DNA of 64,000 nt from Enterococcus pallens ATCC BAA-351 (GCF_000407485.1 NZ_ASWD01000002.1:1-64000); one strand, 5' to 3'. Numbered from the stretch's first letter, positions 40,420 through 49,691 are shown. The notes: generated from the sequence alone by a model not told the origin. Program-made: numbers and translations.

Positions 40420-41884
40420 TTTCAGCACCTCCTGCAGATAGAAACATTTGGACTAACTTTATATATCTTTGATAACAATCCTCATAGCTCTTACATAGTA
40501 ATTGCTTTGGGTAAACCATTTGGTATTCATTATCGGGAAAGGAAAAACTTCCCTCTACGCCAATAATTGCTAAAATCGCTGCCCCATGAACAGCTTCTTG
40601 GGAGGAGACTATTCGCTTAATTGGGTAACCTAATACGTTGCAGATGATCTTAATCCACAGTTCACTTTGAGCACCGCCGCCGACTATCGTAAAATATTCT
40701 GGCTGCTGTTTATTTCGCATAGCTTCAAATAGCTGTCGAATACCGAAAGCCACCCCTTCTAATACAGCTAAATACATTTCTTCCCGAGTCGTTTCCAAGC
40801 CTAAACCAACAAAAGCCCCACGCAACATAGGATTTGCAAATAACGTCTTCTCTCCATTCATATGTGGGAAAAATTGCACATCATTTTTTCCTAAAAGATT
40901 ATCGTCAATCTGTTTTTGTTCTTTTGAGTACTCAGTAGTATGTAAAATCTTCTCCATCCACCAGCTGTTTACTTTGGCCCCTGCCTGAACAGTTCCTTGT
41001 GTGATAATAGCGTTGTCCGTTTCCGTAATTTTCGCAACAACATTTTTTCCTTTTGGTTTTAAGCAATGCGTTTGATCAGGAATGACTACCACACCTGATG
41101 TTCCTAAAGAAATTAACGGCTGATTCTCCTCAAAGCTGCGTGAAACTAAAGCTGCCGCTACATTATCTCCTGTACCGGCTATTACAGGTATTTTCGTATC
41201 AATCTCAAGTATTTCACATACATTAGGGGTTAAACACCCCACAATCGTTGATGCAGGTTTTATTTCTGGAAATAATTGTGGGTCAAAATCAAATAGCTGC
41301 TGCACCTCTTTTGACCAAGTGTCTGTATATAGATTATACATAGAGGAAGTTGAGGCATCACAATAATCAGTGGTATAAGTTCCTGTAAGCTTCAGCTTTA
41401 CATAATCCTTCGCAATTAAAATTTTAGCAATTTGATTATATTTTTCTGGTTCATTTTCTTTTACCCATAATAAACTGGCTAAGGGACTTCCAGGCGAAAC
41501 CACTTGCGACAGATGAGCTGTTTGTTCTTTTTTTTGCAGTTGCTGCTTTATCATCGGAATAGCTTCCTTTGTCCGATTGTCATTCCACAATATAGCTGGT
41601 CGAACAGACTCTCCCTGCTGATCAACAAAAACTATAGTATGCATCTGCCCCGTAATCCCAATTCCTGCAATCTTTTTAGCAGGAATGTGCTGGAGCAGCT
41701 CTTTTAGCCCCTCCAACACGATGTCAACCCAGGTATCTGGGTTGATTTCCGTCCACCCTTTGCAAGGTGTGCGGTAGTTATAGGCGTACTGCATCTCATA
41801 CACCGCTTCTAGTTGTTGAGTGACTGCAGATATCTTTATAGCTGTCGTACCAATATCCAAGCCAACATAGATCGGCTGCTTCAT
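40397..41884 (-). CDS. FGGY-family sugar kinase (xylulokinase-like)
   Basis: The 495-aa FGGY kinase has N-terminal phosphate loop LDIGTTAIK, the xylulokinase-type GITGQMHT and PAILWNDNR motifs, GTGDN and SLGTSGVV, and C-terminal VGGGAQSELW. It would phosphorylate a ketose or polyol with ATP in the cytoplasm. D-xylulose is the usual substrate of close relatives, but the operon context (PTS, dehydrogenase, aldolase) leaves this open. It follows the dehydrogenase gene by 17 bp. Confidence 0.82.
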   Translation of the reverse strand: MKQPIYVGLDIGTTAIKISAVTQQLEAVYEMQYAYNYRTPCKGWTEINPDTWVDIVLEGLKELLQHIPAKKIAGIGITGQMHTIVFVDQQGESVRPAILWNDNRTKEAIPMIKQQLQKKEQTAHLSQVVSPGSPLASLLWVKENEPEKYNQIAKILIAKDYVKLKLTGTYTTDYCDASTSSMYNLYTDTWSKEVQQLFDFDPQLFPEIKPASTIVGCLTPNVCEILEIDTKIPVIAGTGDNVAAALVSRSFEENQPLISLGTSGVVVIPDQTHCLKPKGKNVVAKITETDNAIITQGTVQAGAKVNSWWMEKILHTTEYSKEQKQIDDNLLGKNDVQFFPHMNGEKTLFANPMLRGAFVGLGLETTREEMYLAVLEGVAFGIRQLFEAMRNKQQPEYFTIVGGGAQSELWIKIICNVLGYPIKRIVSSQEAVHGAAILAIIGVEGSFSFPDNEYQMVYPKQLLCKSYEDCYQRYIKLVQMFLSAGGAENGRMSDL

Positions 41885-41901
41885 CGCTCTCCCTGCTTTC
41901 T

Positions 41902-42945
41902 TTAATCAAAGGTAATCATTGTTTTTAATGTTTCAGGTTTTAAAGCATACTCAAATGCATTGGCTGCTTGAGTATAATCAAATGTTTTATCTAAAAGAGG
42001 TGTAAGATCAATTAAGCCTTTGGCTATCAGTTGAATCGAGCGATAGAACGTTCGAATAGTCGGACTGACTGTACCTGTTATCACTTTTTCATAGGAATGA
42101 ACTGCTCCCATGTTAGTTGGAACAGGCTCATTCGGATGAAGAGAACTAAACATAAATGTTTGTCCACCTGTTGCCGTAAACTCCATTGCCTGCTGTGCAA
42201 TCCCTGGCAAAGCAGTCGTATTAAAGACAACGTCCGCACCACGACCTTCTGTTTGTTCTTTGATGTATCCAACAGCATCCTTCTGTGTTGGATCAAAGGT
42301 CACATCGGCACCTACTTTTTCAGCAAGCAGCCGACGTTCTGTATTTGGTTCGCTGACCAAAACTCGAGCTCCTTTTAATTTTGCCAGCATTACATGCATC
42401 AGGCCCATCACGCCCCCGCCGATTATCAGAACATCTTGTCCAAATAAAATATCTGCTCGCTCAACACTATTCACCACGCAAGCCAAGGGCTCAGTAAAAG
42501 CACTATGTGTATATGGCACTTCTTTCGGATACTTATACAAATCCCAACTCTTTACCGCAATATATTGAGCCATTCCGAAGAAACCTGACAGTCCAGCTGG
42601 GTTTTGAAAAGTTGAAGAAGAGGCAACCTCCGTACACAAGTTTTCACGACCAATTTTACAGTAATGACATTCACCACAAGCTGGAATGATGTATTTTACA
42701 ACATGATCCCCCAATTTAAAGTGGTTTGGATTTACTTCAGAACCTACCTCTACCACTTCACCACTAAATTCATGTCCGCCAACTCGGGGGAACGAGTAAA
42801 CCGTGTCCCCCAAATAATCACGAATATCATTAGTGCATAAGCCATTAGCTCGAACCTTCATTAGCACTTCATCTTTTTCAATTACCGGAGTCGGCAATTC
42901 TTGAATTTCTAATTGCTTCACTCCCACTTCTACAATTGCTTTCAT
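41902..42945 (-). CDS. Zinc-dependent sugar/polyol dehydrogenase (MDR family)
   Basis: The 347-aa medium-chain dehydrogenase has catalytic-Zn ligands in NGLCTND and GGHEFSGEVVEVG, a structural Zn cluster (CGECHYCKIGRENLC) and a Rossmann motif (IIGGGVMGLM). It resembles sorbitol and galactitol-1-phosphate dehydrogenases. With the adjacent PTS it may oxidise a polyol phosphate. The SD CAGGAG is present. Confidence 0.82.
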   Translation of the reverse strand: MKAIVEVGVKQLEIQELPTPVIEKDEVLMKVRANGLCTNDIRDYLGDTVYSFPRVGGHEFSGEVVEVGSEVNPNHFKLGDHVVKYIIPACGECHYCKIGRENLCTEVASSSTFQNPAGLSGFFGMAQYIAVKSWDLYKYPKEVPYTHSAFTEPLACVVNSVERADILFGQDVLIIGGGVMGLMHVMLAKLKGARVLVSEPNTERRLLAEKVGADVTFDPTQKDAVGYIKEQTEGRGADVVFNTTALPGIAQQAMEFTATGGQTFMFSSLHPNEPVPTNMGAVHSYEKVITGTVSPTIRTFYRSIQLIAKGLIDLTPLLDKTFDYTQAANAFEYALKPETLKTMITFD

Positions 42946-42960
42946 GATAGAATCTCCTGT

Positions 42961-43791
42961 CTAGCCTAAAATTCCTAAGAAACCTGCCGCAATACCGACA
43001 ACTACAATTAGACCGATAACCTTCAAGGAAGACCAGCCGCGTTTCATTAACCAATAAATCAACATAGTAAAGGCAAAAGGCAAAATATTTGGCATAACTG
43101 CATCTAGAAACTGTTCCTGAACCTTAAAGGTCGTAGTTGAGCTGGCGATTTCTAAAGCCACATGCATTTTAACATAGCTTGAAATCAAACCACCCATTAC
43201 CATACAACCCATGATTTCAGCTCCACGTAATACTTTGTTTAGGATACCTTTTTCTAGAAAATCCATCACCGCATCAGCCCCGGCTCGATACCCGAACATG
43301 AAATTGGCATAACTCATTCCCCAGGCAATTGCAATGATAGCTACTGCGTAAATGATGGAGCCCCAAATAGTCCCTTTAAGCGTCAAATCAATCGTGATTG
43401 CCAATAAAATTGGAATAAGAACCCCTTGGAAAATAGTATCTCCAATTCCTGATAATGGTCCCATTAATGAAGTTTTCAAGCTGGTGATAAACTCACTAGG
43501 AATTTCTACACCTTTGGCTTTTTGTTCTTCCAAAGCAATGATCATCCCGATAATACAAGAACCAAATTCAATATGGACATTGAAAAACTCAATTTCCCGC
43601 TTCATCATTTCTTTTTTCTTTTCTGGATCGTCATTGTGAAGTCGTTTGGAAATTGGAACAAACACATGAGCGACTGCTTGCCCCATCATCCGTTCATAGT
43701 TGTAGCAGGTTTGCGGCAGGTTCTCCCAAATCAGCCAAGAGCGGAATAGATCTTTTTTGCGAATCAAGCTTCCTTCAACCTCTTTACTCAT
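42961..43791 (-). CDS. Mannose-family PTS EIID
   Basis: The 276-aa EIID subunit has the typical start (KDLFRSWLIWENLPQTCYNYERM), the GPLSGIGDT motif and C-terminal membrane spans. It forms the membrane channel with EIIC. The 43791 ATG follows GAGGAGGAAG and overlaps the EIIC 3' end; the longer frame is an artefact of that overlap. Confidence 0.92.
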   Translation of the reverse strand: MSKEVEGSLIRKKDLFRSWLIWENLPQTCYNYERMMGQAVAHVFVPISKRLHNDDPEKKKEMMKREIEFFNVHIEFGSCIIGMIIALEEQKAKGVEIPSEFITSLKTSLMGPLSGIGDTIFQGVLIPILLAITIDLTLKGTIWGSIIYAVAIIAIAWGMSYANFMFGYRAGADAVMDFLEKGILNKVLRGAEIMGCMVMGGLISSYVKMHVALEIASSTTTFKVQEQFLDAVMPNILPFAFTMLIYWLMKRGWSSLKVIGLIVVVGIAAGFLGILG

Positions 43792-44548
43792 AGATTTCTT
43801 CCTCCTCTGAATCAGATTTATGACTAGTTGCTTGTACATAAATTAAAGCCGACAATCCAGCAATTACACCTAGCGGCAATAAATCGAGTCCTGAATACGT
43901 CGCTAAAATAAAGCCTAAAAATAAGAAGACGCGTGCTTCACCTTTAAAAATATACTGTAAGGTAATCGCTACCCCCAAAGCAGGCATCATTCCACCGATT
44001 ACAGTGAAGATGGTCAATGCTGTTCCACTTAAAGCTTCAATAAAACCAGATATATAGCTGGCACCAAAGTAAGCAGCTAAACCGCAGGGAATAATGGTCA
44101 TTAGAGCAGTCATCAATTGTGGAAAGAGCACATTTGCTCGCCAAATCTTGTGGTATTCACCCTTTTCAATATAATTATCTGCAACGTGTACAAAAACCGA
44201 ACCAAAAGTCATTCGACCATACCAGACGATTGTTCCCAGCAAACCGATCGGAACAGCTACTGATAGTGCCGTTTCCGCATCTAAACCACCAGTAATAGCA
44301 AATGCTGTTCCCAAAATCCCAGCAAGAGCCATATCTGCTGGCATTGAGCCGCCAGCCGAGATAAATCCTAAATAAACCAAATTAATCGAAGCGCCTGTCA
44401 TTGCACCTGTCAAAGGATCCCCTAAAATAATTCCAGTTACCAGCCCACAAACTAATGGACGCTGCAGTGACCATAAACCAACAAACGGCAGATTCCCAAT
44501 CGCTAAAAAGTAAACTACCCCACAAAGAAATGCTTGAAAGATGGACAT
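43784..44548 (-). CDS. Mannose-family PTS EIIC
   Basis: The 254-aa membrane protein has seven to nine hydrophobic segments and the family motif GDPLTGAMTGASINLVYLG (about 43-61). It is the sugar-translocating subunit. The SD AAGGAGG is present, and the stop overlaps the EIID start by 8 bp. Confidence 0.92.
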   Translation of the reverse strand: MSIFQAFLCGVVYFLAIGNLPFVGLWSLQRPLVCGLVTGIILGDPLTGAMTGASINLVYLGFISAGGSMPADMALAGILGTAFAITGGLDAETALSVAVPIGLLGTIVWYGRMTFGSVFVHVADNYIEKGEYHKIWRANVLFPQLMTALMTIIPCGLAAYFGASYISGFIEALSGTALTIFTVIGGMMPALGVAITLQYIFKGEARVFLFLGFILATYSGLDLLPLGVIAGLSALIYVQATSHKSDSEEEEIYE

Positions 44549-44571
44549 ACTTATTTCCTCCTTTTCTATAA

Positions 44572-45048
44572 TTACAATAAGTTCGTAATTTCGATAAGTC
44601 GTTGTTCTGGTACCAATTGATAAAACACATGAACTCCCTTATCCACCATTTGACGAATTGCGTTTATTTCCTCCTCGTCACAGGCCACGTTTTTAATAAA
44701 CGGTTTCCGTTCATCACGAATCCCCATACCACCCAAGTTAACCTGTGGCAGCTCAATTCCTCCTTCAACTAATTTGGCATACGTAATTGGTGTCTTCGTT
44801 AATAACAAAATCCGCTCCTTTTCGTTATAAGGTTTTTTCAGCTCAGCAATGCCTTCTTCCACTGTGAAGGCATCAACTCTTACCTTTGTAGGAGCCAAAG
44901 CTTTCAAAATTCTCTTTTGAAATGGGTCACTAGCCACTACATCATCAATAATGACAATGTGATTGATACTGTACGAGGGTGTCCATGCCGTTACTACCTC
45001 CCCATGAATTAAGCGATCGTCCACTCTTGCAAAAACAATATTTTTCAT
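44572..45048 (-). CDS. Mannose-family PTS EIIB
   Basis: The 158-aa cytoplasmic subunit has phospho-His15 in RVDDRLIHGEVV, which transfers phosphate from EIIA to the incoming sugar. Confidence 0.92.
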   Translation of the reverse strand: MKNIVFARVDDRLIHGEVVTAWTPSYSINHIVIIDDVVASDPFQKRILKALAPTKVRVDAFTVEEGIAELKKPYNEKERILLLTKTPITYAKLVEGGIELPQVNLGGMGIRDERKPFIKNVACDEEEINAIRQMVDKGVHVFYQLVPEQRLIEITNLL

Positions 45049-45091
45049 TTTTTCTCTCTCCTCTTTTTGGATGTTCTCAAGAATCTGCTAA

Positions 45092-45505
45092 CTACTCCTC
45101 TAAGTTCTGTTCCAAATAATTATTTACATCAATGACTGTCTTTGGCGCCTGGTGCAAAAGCTTTACAGCAATTTCTTCGGCTGTAAATTCTTCATTCATT
45201 CTAGCCATAAACGCTTCTAAAACTATCGGCAGGTTCATTCCTGTAATGTGACGAATTGGAAAGACCCCCATCAACGAAACCACCGCATTAAAAGGACTGC
45301 CGCTAAACAAATCGGTAAAGCAAATAATATCCTCTCCACCGCCGAAATCTTCAATAGCTTCCTTAACCTGAGCCGCTAAGCCGCCAATGTCATCTTTAGG
45401 ATAGAGCCCAAAAGCTCTCACATCTGTTTGCTCACCAACAATCATTTGAGCACTGCCCAAGATACTTTTTGCTAAATCACCATGGGATACAAAAATGTAT
45501 TTCAT
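45092..45505 (-). CDS. Mannose-family PTS EIIA
   Basis: The 137-aa subunit has phospho-His8 in FVSHGDLAKS and the TDLFSGSPFN motif. It is a separate IIA protein, unlike fused IIAB mannose permeases, which suggests a sorbose/fructose/N-acetylgalactosamine-like subgroup rather than ManLMN. The SD is GAGGAGG. Confidence 0.92.
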   Translation of the reverse strand: MKYIFVSHGDLAKSILGSAQMIVGEQTDVRAFGLYPKDDIGGLAAQVKEAIEDFGGGEDIICFTDLFSGSPFNAVVSLMGVFPIRHITGMNLPIVLEAFMARMNEEFTAEEIAVKLLHQAPKTVIDVNNYLEQNLEE

Positions 45506-45525
45506 GTATTATCCTCCTCGCTTTT

Positions 45526-47427
45526 TTAAATATATTCATCTAGCAGCTGTGAAAGATTTTCTTTGAAGTTCTCAAATGTAGGGTCTTTGATTAAACGATC
45601 AACAAACCCTTTTTCCTGGATTATTTTTCCAAGATAATTCCACAGCTGAAAAACTTTTGCATTATTCTTTTCGATCGCTACCAACATGACTAAGCGAACC
45701 TTATTTCCATCAGTATCCCAGTTCAGCTCATCCTTTAACAAAATGACTGAAACAAATGTTTCTGCCATAATCGGATTAATCGGATGCGGTAAAGCAATTC
45801 CATTGCCAAAGTAGCTGCTGCCCAGACCTTCTCGCAGTTCAACCGCCTCTCGCAGCTGGAACACCTTATCCCCGACTTTGGTTACAGAAATGGAGCAAAT
45901 CTTATCTAACACTTCTTTTTTTTCACTAAAACGTCCATGGTAGAACAGCTTTTCATTAAATAAATTCACAATATCGAACTTGTCATTAAAGCCATCAATT
46001 GCTAATTTGATTTTTGAATATTCCGTTTCACTAGGGAAAAAACTAATTAAAATTGCGCCAATTTTGTCGGTAAATTCTGTTTGCTCTGTTGTAAAAATCA
46101 CATCATAATCCTCTACATCAATTGCTTGAATTTCATGGGTGTTCAGCAGCGTTAAAACAGTTATCTCATTTGCAAACCAAGTAGCAAAACGTTGACGAAG
46201 CAAGACACTCTCACTGCGCTTCAAGCTAGTAATAATTAAAATACGTTTCTTTCCAGAAATATCATTGTACTTCGCTAAGTATTGATTAAAATAAATGGCT
46301 AAATAAGCAATTTCGCCTTCTTCAATCCGCTTATGAATATTTTCCTGTAGCAGCAAGCACATATAGGCTGCAATATCAAAAGCCAATGGAAATGACTGCT
46401 TGATGTGATCCAATAATTGGTTTTCATTTTGAATATTGTATTCAATTCTAGTTAAAAGTGGCATCAAGTGCAGAGCCAAAGAAATTCGCAAATCAATTTC
46501 TTGTCTAAAGTCAATGTCGAATTTTTCATTAATTTCCTTTAATGAATGTAAGATAAAGGTATTTACCTCTTCAGAAATATAGTCATCATTTTCATAATCG
46601 CTTTTTCCTTTAATATAAATCGCTAAATTAATTGCTTCCTCGTGGGATACCTTGAAGTAAAAGCGCTCAGCTAATTTGGCAAAAATTTCGTTGGCAACGT
46701 CTATTTCTGATTCAAAATCACTAGTTTCTTCTAACTCATGAGCACCAATGTAAAATCCCGTGTTCATTCGTTTAATCGCCATCTCAATATGGACGATCAA
46801 ATTTTGGAAAAGCGTTTCTGAAATATGATAATGATGTTTCAGCAATACACTGACCAAAATCTTTTCGATATCCTGCCGTAAGTTCTCTTGATTACTTAAG
46901 TTATCTTGATTTTGATGAATTTCGATATGCCCCAGCTTTAGCAGGCATTTCCGTTTGTTGTATTCGCTGCCGACTATTACAATCCCTGAATTTCTTTTGC
47001 GTTCAATTGTCAACTGATAATTGCTTAACAGATTGTCCGCTTCTTTTAAATCAGAATTAAGCGTTGAAGCCGAGATAAACAGTCGATCCATTAACGCTTG
47101 ACGGCTTATTGGCTTTTTTTGATTCAGCAGTAAAATACATAGTTTTCTCACGCGATCTGATTGGTTTTGTTCATTAAACATTTCACCATCTGTCATAGCC
47201 TTTTGATAAAGCTTTGTATCGTTAATCACCAGCTTACTTCCCTTTGAAGCTACGGAAATGAGTTCAGCATAGTTCTCCTTGGCTAGCTCTTCACGAATTC
47301 GTTTAATATCGGTTTGAATGGTGCGCATACTTACGTCAAATTTATTTACAAAATAGTCAGCAGTTAAAAAAGAGGGGCTATGAGTTTCGAATACTCTTAG
47401 TATTTCTTTTTGTCTTTTACTTAACAC
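45526..47427 (-). CDS. PRD-containing transcription activator (MtlR/LicR type)
   Basis: The 633-aa regulator has two N-terminal HTH domains (about 1-60 and 75-150), two PRD domains (about 180-390), a IIB-like domain (about 395-480) and a C-terminal fructose-type IIA domain with ALPHP (near 572). Such proteins are switched by PTS phosphorylation of PRD histidines. No RNA-binding CAT domain or sigma-54 AAA domain is seen, so it should bind DNA with sigma-A RNA polymerase. The start is the GTG at 47427, 8 bp after GGAGGGG. It is the second gene of the operon it probably activates. Confidence 0.88.
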   Translation of the reverse strand: MLSKRQKEILRVFETHSPSFLTADYFVNKFDVSMRTIQTDIKRIREELAKENYAELISVASKGSKLVINDTKLYQKAMTDGEMFNEQNQSDRVRKLCILLLNQKKPISRQALMDRLFISASTLNSDLKEADNLLSNYQLTIERKRNSGIVIVGSEYNKRKCLLKLGHIEIHQNQDNLSNQENLRQDIEKILVSVLLKHHYHISETLFQNLIVHIEMAIKRMNTGFYIGAHELEETSDFESEIDVANEIFAKLAERFYFKVSHEEAINLAIYIKGKSDYENDDYISEEVNTFILHSLKEINEKFDIDFRQEIDLRISLALHLMPLLTRIEYNIQNENQLLDHIKQSFPLAFDIAAYMCLLLQENIHKRIEEGEIAYLAIYFNQYLAKYNDISGKKRILIITSLKRSESVLLRQRFATWFANEITVLTLLNTHEIQAIDVEDYDVIFTTEQTEFTDKIGAILISFFPSETEYSKIKLAIDGFNDKFDIVNLFNEKLFYHGRFSEKKEVLDKICSISVTKVGDKVFQLREAVELREGLGSSYFGNGIALPHPINPIMAETFVSVILLKDELNWDTDGNKVRLVMLVAIEKNNAKVFQLWNYLGKIIQEKGFVDRLIKDPTFENFKENLSQLLDEYI

Positions 47428-47455
47428 GATGGCTTCCCCTCCCTCGTTTTTATCT

Positions 47456-48292
47456 TTACTTGCCGTTGACTTCTCCAATGATCACTTTTACACGTTCTTC
47501 TACCTGTGCGATTGCTTTCTTGGACAACGACATAATGTCAAACTCATTGTGGTTCTTTTCATAGGCTTGGCCAAAGGTGCGAATGAATGCTTGACGGAGA
47601 TCTGAGCCATAATTCACTTTAATCAAATTTTGTTTTTTAGCTCTTCTTACTTGCTCGAAAGGAATCCCCGATCCACCGTGTAAAACTAAAGGTACTGAAG
47701 AAATTTGTGCAATTTCTTCCAACAATGGAAAATCCAGGTTTGGTGACAAATCCATCCCGTGGACATTGCCAATAGAAACCGCCAGTAAATCGCAATTGGT
47801 CCGCTTAACAAATTCCGCTACATCAGCTGGATTTGTTTTGGCATCTTCTTCAGCAATGTGATCATCTTCTTTTCCACCGATTGCCCCAAGCTCTGCCTCA
47901 ACAGGAATGCCATAAAAGTGGCAATACTCAACGGTTCGCTTCACTTCCCTAATATTTTCCTCAAAAGGAAGATGTGAAGCATCAACCATGATAGAAGTAA
48001 AGCCAGCATCGATGCAGGCTTTTACATCTTCAAAGCTTTTCCCATGATCTAAATGCAAAGCTATAGGGGTAGTCACCTCCTGCATGGTGGACTTAACCAT
48101 GTCAGCGATAATCTTCGGACTTGATAGTTTCAAATTGCTGGAAGAAATGGCAATATAGCCACCCAAGCCCGTTGCCTGATAACCCTTTATAATAGCCGTT
48201 GTTAATTCATAATTGGTTGTATTGAAGGCAGGTAATACCAAGCCTTTTTCCCGTGCATACTCCATGAGCTTGTACCCATTTACTAGTTGCAT
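47456..48292 (-). CDS. Class II ketose-bisphosphate aldolase (GatY/KbaY-like)
   Basis: The 278-aa class II aldolase has catalytic Asp82 and Zn-ligand His83 (ALHLDHGKS), the same positions as in E. coli KbaY, plus EAELGAIGG and LHGGSG. It should cleave a ketose bisphosphate. It is only moderately similar to the other aldolase of this window (17772-18632). The 48292 ATG follows AGAAGGG; the longer frame runs into the promoter. It is the first gene of the nine-gene operon. Confidence 0.87.
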   Translation of the reverse strand: MQLVNGYKLMEYAREKGLVLPAFNTTNYELTTAIIKGYQATGLGGYIAISSSNLKLSSPKIIADMVKSTMQEVTTPIALHLDHGKSFEDVKACIDAGFTSIMVDASHLPFEENIREVKRTVEYCHFYGIPVEAELGAIGGKEDDHIAEEDAKTNPADVAEFVKRTNCDLLAVSIGNVHGMDLSPNLDFPLLEEIAQISSVPLVLHGGSGIPFEQVRRAKKQNLIKVNYGSDLRQAFIRTFGQAYEKNHNEFDIMSLSKKAIAQVEERVKVIIGEVNGK

Positions 48293-48325
48293 TGATTTCC
48301 CTTCTTTCTCTCTTTCTACGTCCAT

Positions 48326-48381
48326 CTTATACTGAAAAAGAAAGGAGAAGGATTGGACATTTTGCATGATTGTTCCTGCAA
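48326..48381 (-). promoter_or_regulatory. Promoter and activator-site candidate of the PRD operon
   Basis: On the reverse strand a -10 TATAAG (48326-48331) lacks a recognisable -35 at the normal place. Just upstream, centred near -52, is TTGCAGGAACAATCATGCAA (48362-48381), an interrupted palindrome where a class-II-like activator would bind. A near-identical site lies at 48511-48530. Confidence 0.55.
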
Positions 48382-48510
48382 CTATTTTTTGTAAAAAATA
48401 CTTATTTAGTGAACAAAACATGCTTTTTTTCGGCTAGAACAAAGAAAGCATCTATTCACACAATTGGAATAGCCTTGATCATTCGAATCATTTATTTATG
48501 CAAGCCCAGA

Positions 48511-48530
48511 TTGCAGGAATAATCCTGCAA
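48511..48530. promoter_or_regulatory. Perfect 20-bp palindrome, candidate operator
   Basis: TTGCAGGAATAATCCTGCAA is a perfect 8-bp inverted repeat with a 4-bp centre. It differs at two positions from the reverse strand of 48362-48381. A T run on the forward side makes it look like a terminator, but no forward gene precedes it. Confidence 0.6.
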
Positions 48531-48788
48531 TTTTTTGTTGCTATATACTGCTCCTTCTTATGAACCACTCCTTTTTATTACTTGCTCTCATTCTCTTTTT
48601 TTTGCTTCTATTTGACGTAGCTGCTTTTGTACTGCTTATAAAAAATTGTACTATACATTGAAGAGGTTAAATTTAAAATCAGCAAATGACTTCGTTTGCA
48701 AGAGGTACTTTGTCAGTTTTCCTAAACTAAGCCGATCATTTGACTAATTATTCTTTTAAAGAGAAACTAAATGAGAGGAGTGATATCG

Positions 48789-49178
48789 ATGATTCAAGCA
48801 TATAAAGAATATTGGAAAAACATTACGGTGATGGACGCTCGTGCTACTCGCAGTCAATATTGGTGGCCGCAGGTAGCTAATTATTTAGTCTTATTTCTGT
48901 ACAGCTGGTTAACTAATCTATCGAGATACTATGATTTTTCAACAGAATCGGTAAAAGAACTGAACATTCGTGTATTGATCTTTTTAGTTCTTTCATTTCT
49001 AATTTGGTTAGCAAACTTTACTGTCCGTGCAAGAAGACTGCATGATACGAATAAAAGCAACTGGTGGATTTTGCTTTACATCATTCCTATTTTAGGACCG
49101 ATTATCATGTTTGTACTACTAATTTTGCCAAGTAAACCTTTTTCACGCTGGACTATCAATCAGTCAGAATTATCCTAA
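48789..49178 (+). CDS. DUF805 small membrane protein
   Basis: The 129-aa protein has the DUF805 layout: a short soluble start with YWKNITVMDARATRSQYWWPQ, then about three membrane spans and the RARRLHDTNKSNWW motif between spans. Function is unknown. The 48789 ATG follows GAGAGGAG by 8 bp. Confidence 0.8.
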   Translation: MIQAYKEYWKNITVMDARATRSQYWWPQVANYLVLFLYSWLTNLSRYYDFSTESVKELNIRVLIFLVLSFLIWLANFTVRARRLHDTNKSNWWILLYIIPILGPIIMFVLLILPSKPFSRWTINQSELS

Positions 49179-49189
49179 GTTAGATTCTT

Positions 49190-49217
49190 AGAGTCAGAAA
49201 TTTCTGGCTCTTTTTTG
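49190..49217 (+). terminator. Terminator of the DUF805 gene
   Basis: The arms AGAGTCAGAAA and TTTCTGGCTCT, with one G-T, are followed by TTTTTT. Confidence 0.85.
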
Positions 49218-49372
49218 TGCCATTTTTTATTTACCCGGTCTTATTTTGCCTTATTTGTGAATCTTTCTTTAAAGATACTTAGACTATTTAAAGAAGTTTC
49301 CAATAGTACTTGTTTTCACAAGTTATCTGTATTAATATCTGGAGCAAGCATAAATGGAACAGAGGGATAATT

Positions 49373-49681
49373 ATGAACGATTCAATTACCATCCAAGAAT
49401 TTTTGGTACTTTCGGCTAACGATAGCCTGCATGTGCTGGACCTCAGAGATCCAGATATATTTGATACAACAGATTTGGCAAGCTTTACTGAGCTCACAAA
49501 AATTCCATTAACACAATTAGTAAATCAATTTACTCAACTGGACAAAACCAAAACCTATTACTTATTTAGTCAATTTGGCGACCAATCAGAAATAATGGCA
49601 CGCTTTTTAAGACAAAAAGGCTATCATGTAGTTAACGTTATTGGTGGTGCAACTGCCTTTACTCACTATCTAGCAAGCTAA
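49373..49681 (+). CDS. Rhodanese-like protein lacking the catalytic cysteine
   Basis: The 102-aa single rhodanese domain has a VLDLRDPD strand, LTQLVNQF, and a C-terminal GYHVVNVIGGATAF helix typical of the fold. The active-site loop, normally C-x-x-G-x-R-S, reads FSQFGDQS with no cysteine. It therefore probably cannot carry sulfur and may act by binding. The 49373 ATG follows GAGGG. Confidence 0.78.
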   Translation: MNDSITIQEFLVLSANDSLHVLDLRDPDIFDTTDLASFTELTKIPLTQLVNQFTQLDKTKTYYLFSQFGDQSEIMARFLRQKGYHVVNVIGGATAFTHYLAS

Positions 49682-49691
49682 GAAAAATCAA

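Larger units (their letters stand above)
48293..48788. other. Intergenic region upstream of the PRD operon
   Basis: This roughly 500-bp region between the divergent aldolase and DUF805 genes holds the operon promoter, two copies of a 20-bp palindrome and an AT-rich stretch (48540-48740). A 33-codon hydrophobic frame at 48560-48661 lacks a ribosome-binding site and is not called. Confidence 0.6.

Noticed and set aside
48293-48420. Sigma-54 promoter for the mannose-family PTS operon
   Set aside because: The GG/GC spacing is wrong (9 instead of 10) and the encoded activator lacks the AAA domain of LevR/ManR proteins.
48511-48540. Hairpin plus T run read as an intrinsic terminator
   Set aside because: No forward-strand gene or promoter lies upstream, and a near-identical palindrome upstream of the operon promoter favours an operator. 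A short forward RNA cannot be fully excluded.
48560-48661. 33-aa hydrophobic forward frame, toxin-like
   Set aside because: No Shine-Dalgarno sequence before the ATG and no similarity to known Fst/Ldr-type toxins; the composition follows from a T-rich stretch.
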